Assembly (NCBI GenBank): GCA_030386875.1
Contig: CM059564.1
Location: 42,366,075-42,430,074 of the forward strand
Length of the DNA: 64,000 nucleotides
From: Morinoia aosen
Lineage: Eukaryota > Arthropoda > Malacostraca > Amphipoda > Talitridae
Direction: 5' to 3'
This document shows positions 10,482-22,503 of this stretch, one piece after another. The position numbers and the translations under genes were made by a program. The notes beneath the pieces were generated by a model. It did not search any database and was not told the DNA's origin. It was given only the letters and a program-made list of their open reading frames with translations. Within the stretch, counting starts at the first letter, position 1, and each line of letters starts with the position of its first letter.

Positions 10482-11470
10482 TTTCAACTATATACAACAC
10501 AATTGGCACCACAATGAGTAAAACGGTAATTTCACGCCGTAAATTCATGCTCGAAAGGACAACAGATAAATAAATCAGATAACATATGAATAGAATATTA
10601 CTGAATTACGTGATGTTCATCTTTTAAATGTACAAATAAGGCTACCTGGACAAATTTTTCCAACATTACAACGGCGCCGTAAAATTATAAAAAAATTTCG
10701 TTTCTGAGAATTTCATGCATCGAGCAGAAACACTTGCGTCCAATTTTCTACATAAACGGAAGTATTAATGAATTGCTATTTTGTGATTTCAGTAAAATGA
10801 AAATATTCGAATATAGCTAATCAATTTATTTAGTTGGCCAGAAAGATATATCGCTTGAGCAATCACTTTATTACATAGTAAACAATATCCTCGATCACGT
10901 ATCATTGGCAAATAATCTGTGAACTCACCTTATCAGCCAAATTTTAGCGGTGGAACGACTTAACACAGATTTATTTTCAAATGAAGAAGTACTGAAATTT
11001 TGCAATTGATTTTGATACTCGCCTTGAGTAACATTAATGGGTTTCCCTTCTTCTCACAGGTCTTGCACAAGACTCCTATTTGCTTATTCGATGCATTCAA
11101 GCATTACAAAAAAAACGGAGCAAACCAACTACAGAAGCGTCATTCCTACGGATCAATATAAAAGTACTGACAGAAAATTTGTGCATGAAGACATTACCTC
11201 TAACATTCTCTGTGAAAAAAACTTATTCGTCTTGCCAAGTAACGAGCACTCGCCTATAGTATTCTGTAAAAAGCCTGTGTATTCTCTTTACCCGCTTTTC
11301 TTGATGCATATACTTTTCTAAATCATGGGCGCGACGGAGAAGTTAAAGCCCTTCCCTTGCGTGGACTTGAGAGAGTTGCAAAACTCAAGATTTCACAGAG
11401 CGCTATAGAAAAACATACAATCATCGACCAACGAACCGAGACTTAATTGAGTTTTCGAAAGGAGAAAAGA
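10482..11470. other. Unannotated stretch
   Basis: Contains a 94-codon plus-strand frame (11037-11321) with no recognisable motif and no splice support. Nothing else. Confidence 0.45.
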
Positions 11471-11479
11471 CATAACTAG

Positions 11480-12520
11480 GATGAACTTCTCGAGAGCAGC
11501 TCACATTTTCTCTTGTAAAAAATAAAGCTAAGGAGTAATGAATATTTTCGTGAATGATTCGAATCCTACCTTTAAAAACCAAACGTTGTGCAATGCCTAA
11601 ATAATTAAATTTTGAACCAAAAAATGCAACCCATGGAATCCCACAAGGTTCTTTTTCTGGACCTCTCCTATATAAACGTCTCATCTACATAAACGACGAT
11701 GTGGAATCAATATTCTACTTCAGATGTATATTTTTTGCTGTTGACAGTACATTATCAGCGAATTTTTCTCCCCAAAACAGCTTAGACATTGTGAACCAAA
11801 TGAACCAATGATTCAGAATGTTTTTTCCACCTCTAAGCCAATAAAATCAAAGTGTATAAAATTACGAAAAAATGTGGATTTTTCAAAAAAAGGGAGTACA
11901 AAACTCAGCGTTAGAATTAGCAACAAAAAATTGGAGACTGACGGTTGTAAACGTTTATCGTAATGATATACTATGAGAAAATACTTTCAGACATAACATC
12001 GATGAAATAGACACGAAACTTTTCAAATTCATAATTTTGACCCAAGGTCAAGAGCGTCCAACTAGCGGAAGCTCTAAAAATGCAGGTTGATTTGAAGGTC
12101 GCAGGATAAGAATGACAACAAAACCGATAGAGTATTCAAGTCACAAAAAGAAACTATAGTGGTTATTCTTAATTTTGATGACAACACCCATATTAATGAT
12201 TCATTCGAGAATCGAAAAATTATAAAACTGTTAGACTACTACTAATTTTATTGAAAGTTGTGCGGGCAAAATACCTGAAACCAACAAAATTTCTCACCTT
12301 CGACAGCAAATTGAAGCTCAAAAGCACCACGAAGATCACCTGACGAAAACGAGAAATTAATCATTGTCCAATAATAATCTAGTTACATTTTAGAATAGGT
12401 TACATTCTACTGGTATCAAATTCTACAATTCCATACCTGACGATATTAGCGATGACCCACCTAACCGCGTTCAACCGTAGACTTGAACTTCGCGTGATCT
12501 CCAATTATTCAAAAGTAATT
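11480..12520 (+). pseudogene. Non-LTR retrotransposon reverse transcriptase, decayed
   Basis: Reading across frameshifts and stops, the plus strand shows RT landmarks in the right order: FESYL (11562-11576); GIPQGSFSGPLL (11636-11671, the GxPQGSxLGPLLF block); LIYIND; FFAVDSTL near 11728-11750 in the place of the catalytic FADDT, with the first Asp of the DD pair replaced by Val; ISNKKLETDGCKRLS near 11915-11960 (the strand before LGV); HEDHLTKTRN near 12330; and GIKFYNSIPDDI (12411-12446) then AFNRRLELR at the C-terminus. This is the jockey/CR1-type domain order. Many stops and the lost catalytic Asp mean it is dead. A related C-terminus lies on the other strand at 42345-42610. Confidence 0.8.
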
Positions 12521-14735
12521 TTAAAAACAGGTGATAAAAACATGTAATAAAAAGATGAAATGATGTAAGAAAAAATAAACAGAAAATCGTTTCCAAGCTG
12601 TATTCGTCACCATGCATAATGGACAAGACAACTCTTAATATACAGTAACCTATGTATGAATGCGTGTAAACATACATACATGTTTGCGTTTGACATCTCG
12701 GTTCTATAAGCTCACCTAATTCAATGCTAGAAACTTGAATATCACACGATAAATCATCACTTATTGTTTGCTCTTACATTTTTTCTTCCCTTGATTGATT
12801 GTCATAAAAACCTGTGTGCTCATTTCGCCACCAGTGCTAATATTGTCCACTGTCAGATGTTGAGGATATTCTTGGGTCAAACTTCTAACAAAGCCTATGC
12901 TTGCGGTGAATAAATCTTTTAAAATAAAATTTAAATCACAGCATATACTGAGGAAGAGAAAATGTAAAGCTTCAAGCACAAGCATATTTGCATGAGAGTG
13001 ACAAGTACTCGTATTATTCATACAAAATAAGGTTATTATTAAGGCAAATAGCGAATGAGTGAACACTTGTTACATGACATCTCACGGCTGGTAAAGGTAC
13101 TGACACAGTGGGCGTTACACGCCTATTAGCAATCATCGCAGGTCAATATGTACGAGTTTGTTTCGCTAAAAAATCTGGAAATTATGCTTCCTCTTTCGTA
13201 ATAAAATATAACTCGTCGTTAAGCAACGCTCATAACGATTTGTGATTTTAGACAAAAATAAAAATGTTCGTTTACGGTTTCGTAATTTTTCTCTGTGGCC
13301 GCGACACATCGGTCTTGAGGTTTTCTGTTCTGAACTGTGCATTGCGCATTTTAAGTTTACTAAGAGCAACTTTACATAATTTCCCGGCGTATTTAGAGAC
13401 TGATCGAGTCCCACCTCCATAACAAATGTGATTTCTTCTCCCTCAACCTCTTTCGAAAGTTGTTTCCTTTTTAATCGAGGATCCAGCTTCTTAATTGTTT
13501 ATTCATTGAAAGGGTGAGAAAAATGGAATGATTTTCCAGTTTTTCAAGAGCTTGTGTCTCTACATAGAGAAAAATAAATGCTCATGTAGCTTCACATAGA
13601 ACATGTACCTTTAAAGGAAAAACTGACTTCATATCTCATATGGCTTTCAAATCAATTATGTGAGTCAATGGTTTACAAACCAATTCTCATTGGATTCATC
13701 TAGGTTAAAATTAAGGGAATTCATATTAAGGTGGTAATTTAAAATTTATGAGAATTCTGTATGTGATACAGGGTGTGTTCAAAAAATGTACGCATCCTTT
13801 GTCTGACAATTTCTCATGTATTTTTATTTATGTTGCAGGAGCAACTAAGTTGTGTTTGACCACATTTAACTTTCTTCAATTTAATTATCTTTTCTTTAAT
13901 TCAATTCATTAAAATTGTATTTATGTAGGTCAATAAATACCTACATCGAACACAAAATGCAAGAATTTTGAACAATCAAAGAGTAAATACATTTTTGGGC
14001 CATCCTGATATTACTCCTGTGCTTGTCACCCTGTGCTTGTTTTGAAACGTAATCCAAACCTTCATTTCATTTGTTGATTAAGCCTGTTCAAACATGTTTT
14101 TATTTTCACAGCTTCAAATGTGAGGCCCTATCATCATTAACGTCATTAAAGGACAGCCTCTGAAAATCATTGAACGTTACGGATTCGTTTTCCATTTGAT
14201 GTGACCGTATAGTTGGTTTGAGTGCATGTCGATAATTATCTGATATTTCATAAAAATGCCAGCGAAAATGAAAGTACTCTCACTGATAACCTTATTTAAG
14301 TAAGTTTTATTATTATCAACGTCCCAGTATTTTCTTTTGGGTAGGCATCGGAACGAAACATTCGAATTTTGGGCAACAGCAGTTCTGGATTGCGAGGTCG
14401 GAGTGCAACATTATTTTTCAAGTATTGGCTGTTCCCCACCGTCTTCTGAAATGAGTTTACCAGCAGGGGTCCTGCAGGAAATATGCTGTCTTTCAATGGA
14501 CTGCGTCATGTGCAAAGTTTACGTACAAAAACGCATATTATAAAGAAATGTTTTGATAAACCTGTAGTATTCTCCAGCCATGGTGCGAACAGTTCTCCAC
14601 CGGACGTCGCAATAGGCATTTAGGAACCTACAAAAAGGAAAAAACAGAATAGTTCTTATGACTTATCGTATATATAACAGAAAATGATGAGAAAATTTTA
14701 TAATAAATTTGTTCAGAATGCGTCGCCTAAAAGGT
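12521..14735. other. Unannotated stretch
   Basis: 2.2 kb of AT-rich sequence. The 13770-13800 segment (cagggtgtgttcaaaaaatg) resembles the end of some DNA transposons, but no matching inverted end was found. No gene recognised. Confidence 0.4.
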
Positions 14736-14739
14736 GGAG

Positions 14740-14900
14740 TTCTTAAATTTACTTGTATAGATACTAAAAACTTCACCATCTACTTTTAGCCGAAATCTAA
14801 AAAATCGTAGCATTGCATATTATTTGATGGATTAGCAGCACTTTAAGACTGAAATTACAGAATGCTGTTTGAATAATTCAGGAGTTTCAGTTTAAAAAAC
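14740..14900. repeat. Direct repeat, copy 1 (partner at 16208-16350)
   Basis: Shared blocks in order: cttgtata, cacttttagccga-at (here ctacttttagccgaaatc), attagcagca-tttaagact, gaattacagaatgctg and aataattcagga-tttcagtttaaa. About 80 percent identity over 145 bp, 1.46 kb from the partner. Confidence 0.75.
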
Positions 14901-14904
14901 TCGA

Positions 14905-15700
14905 TAATTAGAATCACAAGTACATTTATAATTTTCAAATGTTTTTAGCCATTCTAAACATAAACTCTCGAACTTCTCTTTCTTCTTATTCCAACAGTTC
15001 ATGAAGGGAATAATCAAATTAAGAATCATATTCATAAAATTCCATGATTTTTGTCCAGGCAAATATCTGTTGAAAAAATATGGCCAGTAGCGAAAGTCGT
15101 ATTCTACCCATAAATTAACTACTGCAAAGGCTAATCATGAGTTAGCGAAAAAAGGTTGCGAGTTTCAAATAATGGAAAAGTTTTAATTCTTAAAGTAAAC
15201 GCTACATCTTATAATCTTAAACATTATCCACAATTGACCACGTAAAAATAATCAGTTAAGTCAATTATTACGTACTTCGATGGCCGTCAAAATAGTGAAA
15301 TGTTGGAAAGAACATCCAGGAAGAATAAGGTAACCTATTTAATATAATCTTATTAAACCGCTGCTGAAATAGGTTTGAAATTTTTTCACACGACTAAGAA
15401 GAGTGCATGTCAACCTCACTATATATTTCCACGCATAATTTTCAGCACATTTTTTAGAAACAACTTGTAATCCCCATAGCACTACGAGCAACATTCCGAC
15501 CTACATTATCCGAAACGAACCAACGGTACACCTCATCTCTACCTAAGGAGGAAGATCTATGACTCCCAGTGAAGAAGATGCTAATTCAAATTTCCGAAAA
15601 TATTTGGAAGAAAAATCGTCACCGCCTGACTTGAGCACACAGCTGCAGGCGCACGCGCTACAAGATCGAGAGGGCAACAACCTGCGGTCCACGACTGCCC
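14905..15700. other. Unannotated stretch
   Basis: Contains an 84-codon frame from ATG 15559 with no recognised motif. Nothing else seen. Confidence 0.4.
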
Positions 15701-16065
15701 TCCCTCCCTTCCTTCACACACGTCCCTGCCGCCACCTCACCCCTACTCACGGTAGAGGAAACAAGGTAGAGTCATTTCTATGGGGGATAAAATACCTCAT
15801 CGTGTTCGGTTAGCCAATAGGAAGGCTTTGTGTCAGACACACTGGATGACGTCACCATTACGACTTGTCGTTAGGCCAATAACGGAGCCTGATTTGGGGC
15901 CAGCAGTGTTGCCAGATGCAATATGAGCGCTGCCATTGGTCCGTTGCCATGACGTCAACATTGCGACAAGGTCGATGAAAAAACACTGGTTTGACCCTAC
16001 CTTCCTTCACACACATCGCTGCCTTCACCTCACCCCTACTCCTCCCTCTACAACTGTAGAGTCCC
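15700..16065. promoter_or_regulatory. GC-rich promoter-like segment: two CREs, three CCAAT boxes, flanking direct repeat
   Basis: Palindromic TGACGTCA occurs at 15848-15855 and 15950-15957. CCAAT motifs occur at 15814 (agccaatagg), 15875 (ggccaataac) and, inverted, near 15935 (ccattggtc). The block is bounded by two related segments, ccttccttcacacac-c then cacctcacccctactc, at about 15708 and 16002. Both strands carry open frames (125 codons on minus, 15858-16235) without recognisable motifs. No downstream gene could be identified, so promoter function is inference. Confidence 0.4.
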
Positions 16066-16207
16066 CACCTGTTCAATCCGTCAGCTACACCAGGGGAGAA
16101 CCGGCGGCTACGACAGGTCCGCCAGAGCATAAGTGCGACTGATTGTTGTTCCCAATGCTTTTCAAGATGCTTCCTTTGTGGCTTCAATCCACGCAAGTTT
16201 ACATCTT

Positions 16208-16350
16208 TTGTTAACTTGTATACTTCGCCTCCCACTTTTAGCCGAACTATTTAAAAGCGTAGCGCTTAATATTATTCAATAGATTAGCAGCATTTTAAGA
16301 CTGGAATTACAGAATGCTGGCTTAAATAATTCAGGAATTTCAGTTTAAAG
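16208..16350. repeat. Direct repeat, copy 2
   Basis: Partner of 14740-14900 in the same orientation. It ends about 20 bp before a retroelement-like 3' tail. Confidence 0.75.
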
Positions 16351-16370
16351 ACCTAAGTAATACTTCTATA

Positions 16371-16410
16371 TCGCTTGTGGTAAATAAATTGATTAAAATT
16401 GTTTAAAATA
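16371..16410 (+). mobile_element. 3' tail of a non-LTR element, fragment
   Basis: The sequence tgtggtaaataaattg followed by attaaaattgtttaaaat matches the end of the 3' UTR and the microsatellite tail of the minus-strand element at 41935-42610. Only the last 40 bp are present, as in extreme 5' truncation. Confidence 0.55.
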
Positions 16411-18346
16411 TCCTGATTCTCTAACATTAAATGACTGTCTTATCAGCCTAGCGTTCGTAAAGTGTCCCATTTTTAGTGAAACTGTAAACGTGGAAGACGG
16501 TTTTCACAGGATGTCCTTGAAGTCTCTGAACTTGTCATGACCACAAGAGTTATTCCTCAACCTGCCTATTTTAATAGTTCTGAGCAATGATTTCACCGAA
16601 GTTTTGCTTATTGCTCAAATTATGTGTTCGAATTACAGTATTTGAGGCCTATTGTATGGGCTAAATAATTTATAGTGAAATAATTTAGCTCTTCTATTTG
16701 GTTACTTTACCAACTTTTGGGTACATTTTCCAGTTACAGATTGAGCACAAGTTAGACATTATCTTCGTCTACCATTAATTGAGCGCAAGTTTATTTATTT
16801 TGAACATGTACAAGTTCAAAAATTTACCAATTAATTTAATAATTCAATATGCCATTTCATTATATTCATTTGCTGAATTTACCTAATTTGATGATTTTCA
16901 GCATACCGAATTGGCCGGACTACAAATTCGACAAATAATGATACAGTTGGTCATAACGCCGTCACAGGACACTTATATGAAATATAAATCCTTACTGAAT
17001 GTAAAGGCGCACTTTGTTTTTCTAAGTTCACGAGTTCCTGTTTGTTCTTTCACACACAATAGGGCAGTGCATTGTTTCTTTGTAGGAAATATCTTACCTC
17101 AGTAATCACGAGTACATCCCTGAAAATGATGAGAGTATTAGGCCGAAACTGAACAACCGTTGCTGCAAGTAAATTCGTTCGTTAGGCGTATGTTTCAATA
17201 TTTTGCTCGTGGACTTCTGATCATAAGTATCGCTGTATTGTGCCAACTGGCCAATTTTTCGCTAACATCTGAAAGAGTTCAAATAAGTAATTTCGGATAT
17301 AAAATGCCAGTTCTAGACAACATACTGTCTGCCTGCAAAGCCGACAGCGTTTCATGGGCCTAATAAATTAAATTTATTTTGCTTTCCTCTCACATTTCCG
17401 CACGCGTTTTTGCCGGTTTTATTTCGGAGGAAAAGTTCTTTCACCATAAATAGTCTTCTAAATTTAAGACGATCTGATCCAATGAAGAGAACCAGAGGCT
17501 TGGAGAGGAAGCCTTTAGTAAAGCGAGAAAATCCTACGCGAAGCTATGGCTCGGGTAAGATGACTAACGACGAGAGGTTCGCTATGAGTGAGGGTGGGTG
17601 AGAATCCATTGATGGATGATGCACTAGGATTAGCTCGGAAGAGCCATCGAGGATGTGTAGATGTGGTAATTGAAAATCCGTGTTTAGCAGGATTGCTCCT
17701 GTCCATAAGTTGGAGGATCGTCAGCTTTGCTGCGAAGTGTATTGATGCGCCTCGCCGAGTATGACATATTTGCCTTACTCGACTGTATCATTTTTCAAAG
17801 AGCGGTGATGAAGGTTCGAATTCCTAACTTTAAATTTGAGCGAAGCTTTTCATATCGGGACGAAAACGAATAATGTGAATGAAGCACATAAAAAAATAAT
17901 TTAAGATCTTGGAGAGTCATGTCACAAAGAACATTGTAGAACATTATCAGTGATAGATTAATTTTCATTTTTTTCAACATCTCCTGATGTTCATAAAATA
18001 ACTTACGTAAAAATTTTTACGACTCGATGACTCTGAAATGAATACAAATTTTAATGTGATCGCCATGTTTTACGTATATCTATTTCATGTTCCCAGGTCA
18101 TTTTGATACTACAATCATTTACAAGTAAAAGCAGCATATCAATGGGAAAAAATTATCAAATCTATTGGTTACTCTGTACACGTATAAAAAATTCGTTCTC
18201 ACGGAACATTCCTGAGACGAGATATGCAACACTCGTTCATAATAGCAAGCTCAGTAAGCACACAATCTTTGTGTATTTATGCAAAATTGTGCATTTCGAG
18301 GAATTTGGGTAATGAGGGCCCTGCGTAAAGGATAGGGCGCCAACAA
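16411..18346. other. Unannotated stretch
   Basis: 1.9 kb with several 60-68 codon frames, none recognisable. Confidence 0.45.
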
Positions 18347-18573
18347 TTAACACTTTGAATGCGACTACTAAATATTAAGTTCAACACCAAACTCCAATTT
18401 AACGTCAATTGTAGTAAGCTACTTGGAATATACCAAACATGAACTGGATCGTGCCTTCATTTAGCTTTGATGGAGTATTTATGAATACTGAATTTGTGAC
18501 TACTGGCCGGTCAGCAGCATAATGAAAATTCCCTCCGTGTACCGCCGGTGGCACACGTTGCAGTCAGTGTTAA
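18347..18573. mobile_element. TTAA-bounded MITE, copy A2
   Basis: TTAA (18347-18350) then CACTTTGAATGCGAC; right end GTTGCAGTCAGTG then TTAA (18570-18573). The interior matches copy A1, including gaccggtcagcagcataatg-type sequence (18507-18526) and the accgccggtgg dyad near the right end. 227 bp. Confidence 0.82.
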
Positions 18574-18618
18574 ACGGCTAATAATTTTTTAATACAAACT
18601 TGACATGAGCTAGAAAGA

Positions 18619-18700
18619 CCTAATCTAATCTAACCTGACCTAATCTAACCTAACCTAACCTAACCTAACCTAACCTAACCTAACCTAACCTAACCTAACC
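18619..18700. repeat. Interstitial telomere-type array (TAACC)n
   Basis: Eleven perfect TAACC units (18646-18700) preceded by degenerate units (taatctaatctaacctgacc). TTAGG, its complement, is the ancestral arthropod telomere repeat. It lies 46 bp beyond the right TTAA of the MITE at 18347-18573. Confidence 0.9.
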
Positions 18701-19395
18701 AAGTGTAACATAAGTTAATAAATTTAATGATTAACACCTTTTGGACGATGTGACGTCACTTGTGACGTCATCAGGACGCCAGCTGAGGGATTTTTTCGTT
18801 ACTAAAAACTTTTATTTTATTTTTTCGGTCACCTATAACTTTCCCTTCAAAATTTTTTCAAAAATAAAGTAGTAAAATCAAATTTTTATAAATCTTGCTG
18901 AAAATTGCAAAAAAATTGGTCAAACCTTTCTTGTCCATTAATTACTCAAGGTAAATGAGGTCCTAAAAATAGACCCTACTTTTAAGCGGCTTCTAATACT
19001 GCAATATACGGACCGAAAATCCCCAAAGTGTTTATTAGTGTCAAATATATATAACTTATGTACGAAGCAGCTTCATTCGTTTGAGAGAAAGCAGCAGAGC
19101 GCACTTCTAGCACCCGCTGTAGAAGCCAGCCTCTGCTGCAGGAATATGCCGAGAATTTCTAGCACGAGGTTGAAGGAGAAATGACGGCAAGATTTTGCAC
19201 TGGCCTCAACATCCAGAGCTGCAGGCTGCGCTCGGGCGAACAGCTTGAGAGAAAGAAGATTTGCATCCTTTAGCGCAGAGCCGTCTCTAAGACCTCTGGT
19301 TTACTAGGCGTGGGGGCTCGGCCAACGCGTGAAAACGTGTTTGTGTAGACGGGCCAGAACAGCTGACGCGTGTTGTCAAGCTGAGCTTGGCTTGC
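18701..19395. other. Unannotated stretch with CRE-like palindromes
   Basis: TTAACACCTTTTGGACG at 18731 looks like another TTAA-type element end and is followed by gtgacgtcacttgtgacgtc (18752-18771), two overlapping CRE-like palindromes, but no matching second end was found. The 19080-19400 stretch is GC-richer; no gene recognised. Confidence 0.45.
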
Positions 19396-19398
19396 GCC

Positions 19399-19487
19399 TT
19401 CGAATTTTCGAAAATTTATGAACTTACGAGGTTTTTTCGCTTGGTTTGCCTTCGAAATTTTGAAAATTTATGAACTTATGAGGTCTT
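19399..19487. repeat. 53-bp direct duplication
   Basis: The segment ccttcgaa-ttt-gaaaatttatgaactta-gaggt occurs at about 19399 and 19452. A 68-codon frame (19549-19755) follows, unrecognised. Confidence 0.7.
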
Positions 19488-19969
19488 GGTGTTTACCGCA
19501 AGTGGGTCCAGCAGGTGCCATGGCAACTGCTAAGGGAATTTTAAATTTGTGGGATTCAACAAAAGGATTTTGAAGGTCAAGGTTGCGATCGTCCGAGTAC
19601 TTGAAAGAGCAGGTTTTTGCTTTCTGTTGATTGCTTGTCACGAGCTGAAAAATTTTGTGTTATCTGAAAATAATCGGCTTTCGTTGAAGGAGAGTGATGA
19701 TATGGTTAAGAACTGGAATAAGATTTTACCGAAGCTATACAATTTGAAGTTTTAACTTTTTGTAATGGGATAATTTTATGTTGTTGAAGCACTGGATTTC
19801 TTTTGTATTACTCATAAAAATATTCATTATAGATTTTAGAAAGGAAAAAAGTCATGAGTCAATTTCACACAAGATTAATTCAAACCTGCTCGAAAGGCCA
19901 CAAAGGAAAAACTGTAATATTCGTCCTAACAATATTTACTAATTCCTCTGAATTCCTTCCACTTTCACA

Positions 19970-20180
19970 GCGACAGCATACGGACAGCTTGTTTCCAACC
20001 CAATGATATTCATTACGATTACGACGATGCTCGAATTACCTTACGCAAAGCAATTCTGCTCGCCACACCGTCGCACGCCTCGCAGGATTTACCGTTGCTG
20101 GCGCATCCTTTGCACGCAATTACTATGGATCTGGCAGGAGTGAACAGTTTCCTAGAACGAGCCAATAACCCTGATAACCC
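19970..20180 (+). CDS. Possible terminal exon, unknown protein
   Basis: A good acceptor, cttccactttcacag, ends at about 19969. The frame C|GAC AGC ATA runs open for about 70 codons to a TGA at 20178-20180, including YDYDDARITLRKAILL and a tail LERANNPDNPN. The stretch is more GC-rich than its flanks. The minus strand is also open over the same interval (20019-20264), which weakens the case. No upstream exon was identified and no domain is recognised. Confidence 0.2.
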
Positions 20181-20362
20181 CAATTGACTTGACCCGAGTA
20201 TCCCGCGCTGGCGCTCAGCCATAACGAGTGACCGCGATAACGTCTCGTTGAGCCGGGGCAACATTGTTACTGGGATATAGCACGCCTGACGCTATCGCCC
20301 CACTCACCCACAGTATTGTGGGCTTAGTGGCATAAGTTCCACGCTATCGGGACCTTCGGAAA

Positions 20363-20611
20363 TGGAAGTTAACTTCACTTTCCTTTGGCATTGATGGATA
20401 TTTTGTAGTTACGCTTGATGAACGTATGGAACTGCTCTATTTTGCTGGTCGTGGAGCCGCGAGCAGTGTGATGACGATGCGATTGTGTGATGCGTGTGAT
20501 GTGTGATGCGATTAGCAAGATGACTGTTGTGGGCTGTTTTATATTCTGTCGTTGAAAGTTAACTTCACCTTCCTTTGGGATTGATGGATATTTTGTAGTT
20601 ACGCTTGATAA
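20363..20611. repeat. Direct duplication of about 62 bp, 184-bp spacing
   Basis: aagttaacttcac-ttccttt, then gattgatggatattttgtag and ttacgcttgat occur at 20365-20425 and 20549-20611. Between them is a TG/GATG-rich run (20467-20513). Weaker similarity continues beyond both copies, suggesting an old tandem duplication with a unit near 184 bp. Confidence 0.8.
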
Positions 20612-22503
20612 AGGAAAAAACTATTCTATTTCGAAAGTCGTGAGGGGTGAATATTGTGGGTTGTTCTACGGAATATTGAACTGGAGGGGACCTGGGTCCG
20701 CTCCGGTTTTTTTCGTTTTTTGCCGCAACGTTCAGTGTTAAGCCCTGACATGTTGCTGAAGATCATACAAAACTATATGAAATGGCTTAAATATTTGAAC
20801 ATGTAATTAGAAATGTCAAATTTCGAAAACAAAGAGATTAGAACTAACGAGCTGCATCATAGAAAGCCCAATGACATCTGTCAAACATTGAAAATCATTA
20901 GTACAGAGAGAATCGTCAGCACACAAAGGACAGTTACGAGTGCTGAAACACTCACCGTATGCTAATATCTAGGTCCAGAATTAGTAATTTTTGTTGAACA
21001 TATATGTATCCAAATTTTTGAATCAGCCTACGAAATTCAATTACTTGAAATTGAACATTAACTTACAGAGAAGTAATGCGCAAATATTCTAAATTCAGGT
21101 TCGAATTTTTTGCTCACTTTGTTCAGGAGTCTGTCATGTATAATTGAAAAGAAAAGTAAACATATATACAATTTCATTTCTATATAATTTAACATCAAAA
21201 TGCGCGGAGAAATTCCTAATACAAAGAAAAATTGTAAAAAACATAGGAGCGCACTTTTCTATCGCAAGAAACAAAAAGTGCTGTGGAAGTAAAATCGTTT
21301 TCCTCTAATTCGGTTGTATTGATATTCTGCCATTTTGACCTTTTTCTCGGTTTTCTGCTCAACCAATGACGAGGCTATTTTAGTAACTCGGTATGTTAGC
21401 CAAACTAAGGGTAGTCATGTTAAGACTTTTCAAAATTAATTACGATTCATTTCACTTATCAACTTTATTTTGAACTTTACCGTTCTTTTTTCCTCTTCAT
21501 TCGAATTCACCCTAACAATTCATCGAACTCGTAATTTTGAATTTATTTAATTTGATCTCGTACATTATAAAGTCCTTTAAATAATGTCTTTTGGAAAATT
21601 TTATCACAAATGTTTTACTTGATCAAAGCTTGGGAAAAATCCTAACGAGTGACAACGATTCTACAGATTTTCCATTCAGATTAGTTGTAAGGATAATAAA
21701 TATCTTATTTCGAAGTACTTAACGAAAATGTGACTATTTGTGAGTTTCTACTTTCTCTTCCGATAACATATTTAGCTCTATGGATGATGCTCACCAACAT
21801 CACACCCGTCAACAGGCTACCAGGTTTTTTTTTTCTGGTCAAATAATATGGATTTTACCTGAAGACGAAATTCGAAATGAAAACGTTACTTGAAAACAAT
21901 TTGATGATCTCAGGCGATGGTCTTGATTGTGCTGAGAATTTGCTTTGACTTTAGATTCCTTTTCTATATAGACGGTTACTTAACGTTACTCTTGAACTTA
22001 TAGGAATTCTCAATACCAAAAACATGAGAGGCAGCCCTACTTGGAAATTTGGGATATGCAGCATTGGCCGCTGCTTTGGCTCTCAAGCATTAATCTTTAT
22101 TTGTTGTAGGGAAATGAACGTATAGTTTGCTCATGAGCAGTGCCTCTCGACACTATGGACACGTAGGCGACATAGCGAGAAAAAGAAATAAGAAAAAACT
22201 TTATCTCCAAAAAATTTCATAGGTCAAAGGTATTACAATACATTGGCTTTAAAAATTGCTTACTGTAAAAATACTTATTTAATTTATAGAGCTCGGAATA
22301 AATGCAACAGGTTTCGTTCATCATCTTAATATAAGACATGCATATCAGCCCCTCTGCAAACTGAATTTGTATACACATAAAAACATTACAAATGGTGTGT
22401 TTACTTCAATGCACACAAAACAACAACGACCACGATATGTAGAAAACGAGAGCTCGTTAGGTACATAGAGTCGTTTCTAGAGCTATCTTTCAGAATAATA
22501 GTT
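20612..22503. other. Unannotated stretch
   Basis: 1.9 kb, AT-rich, no gene or repeat recognised. Confidence 0.5.

Noticed and set aside
13768-13990. Transposon-end-like sequence cagggtgtgttcaaaaaatg
   Set aside because: No matching inverted end or target duplication was found within reach; similarity to 63.7 kb is limited to a few short AT-rich words.
15858-16235. 125-codon minus frame
   Set aside because: Lies in a GC-rich promoter-like segment, has no recognisable motif and has frames open on the other strand as well.
17805-17830. Possible tRNA T-arm (ggttcgaattcc)
   Set aside because: No acceptor stem, D-arm or anticodon arm could be folded around it.
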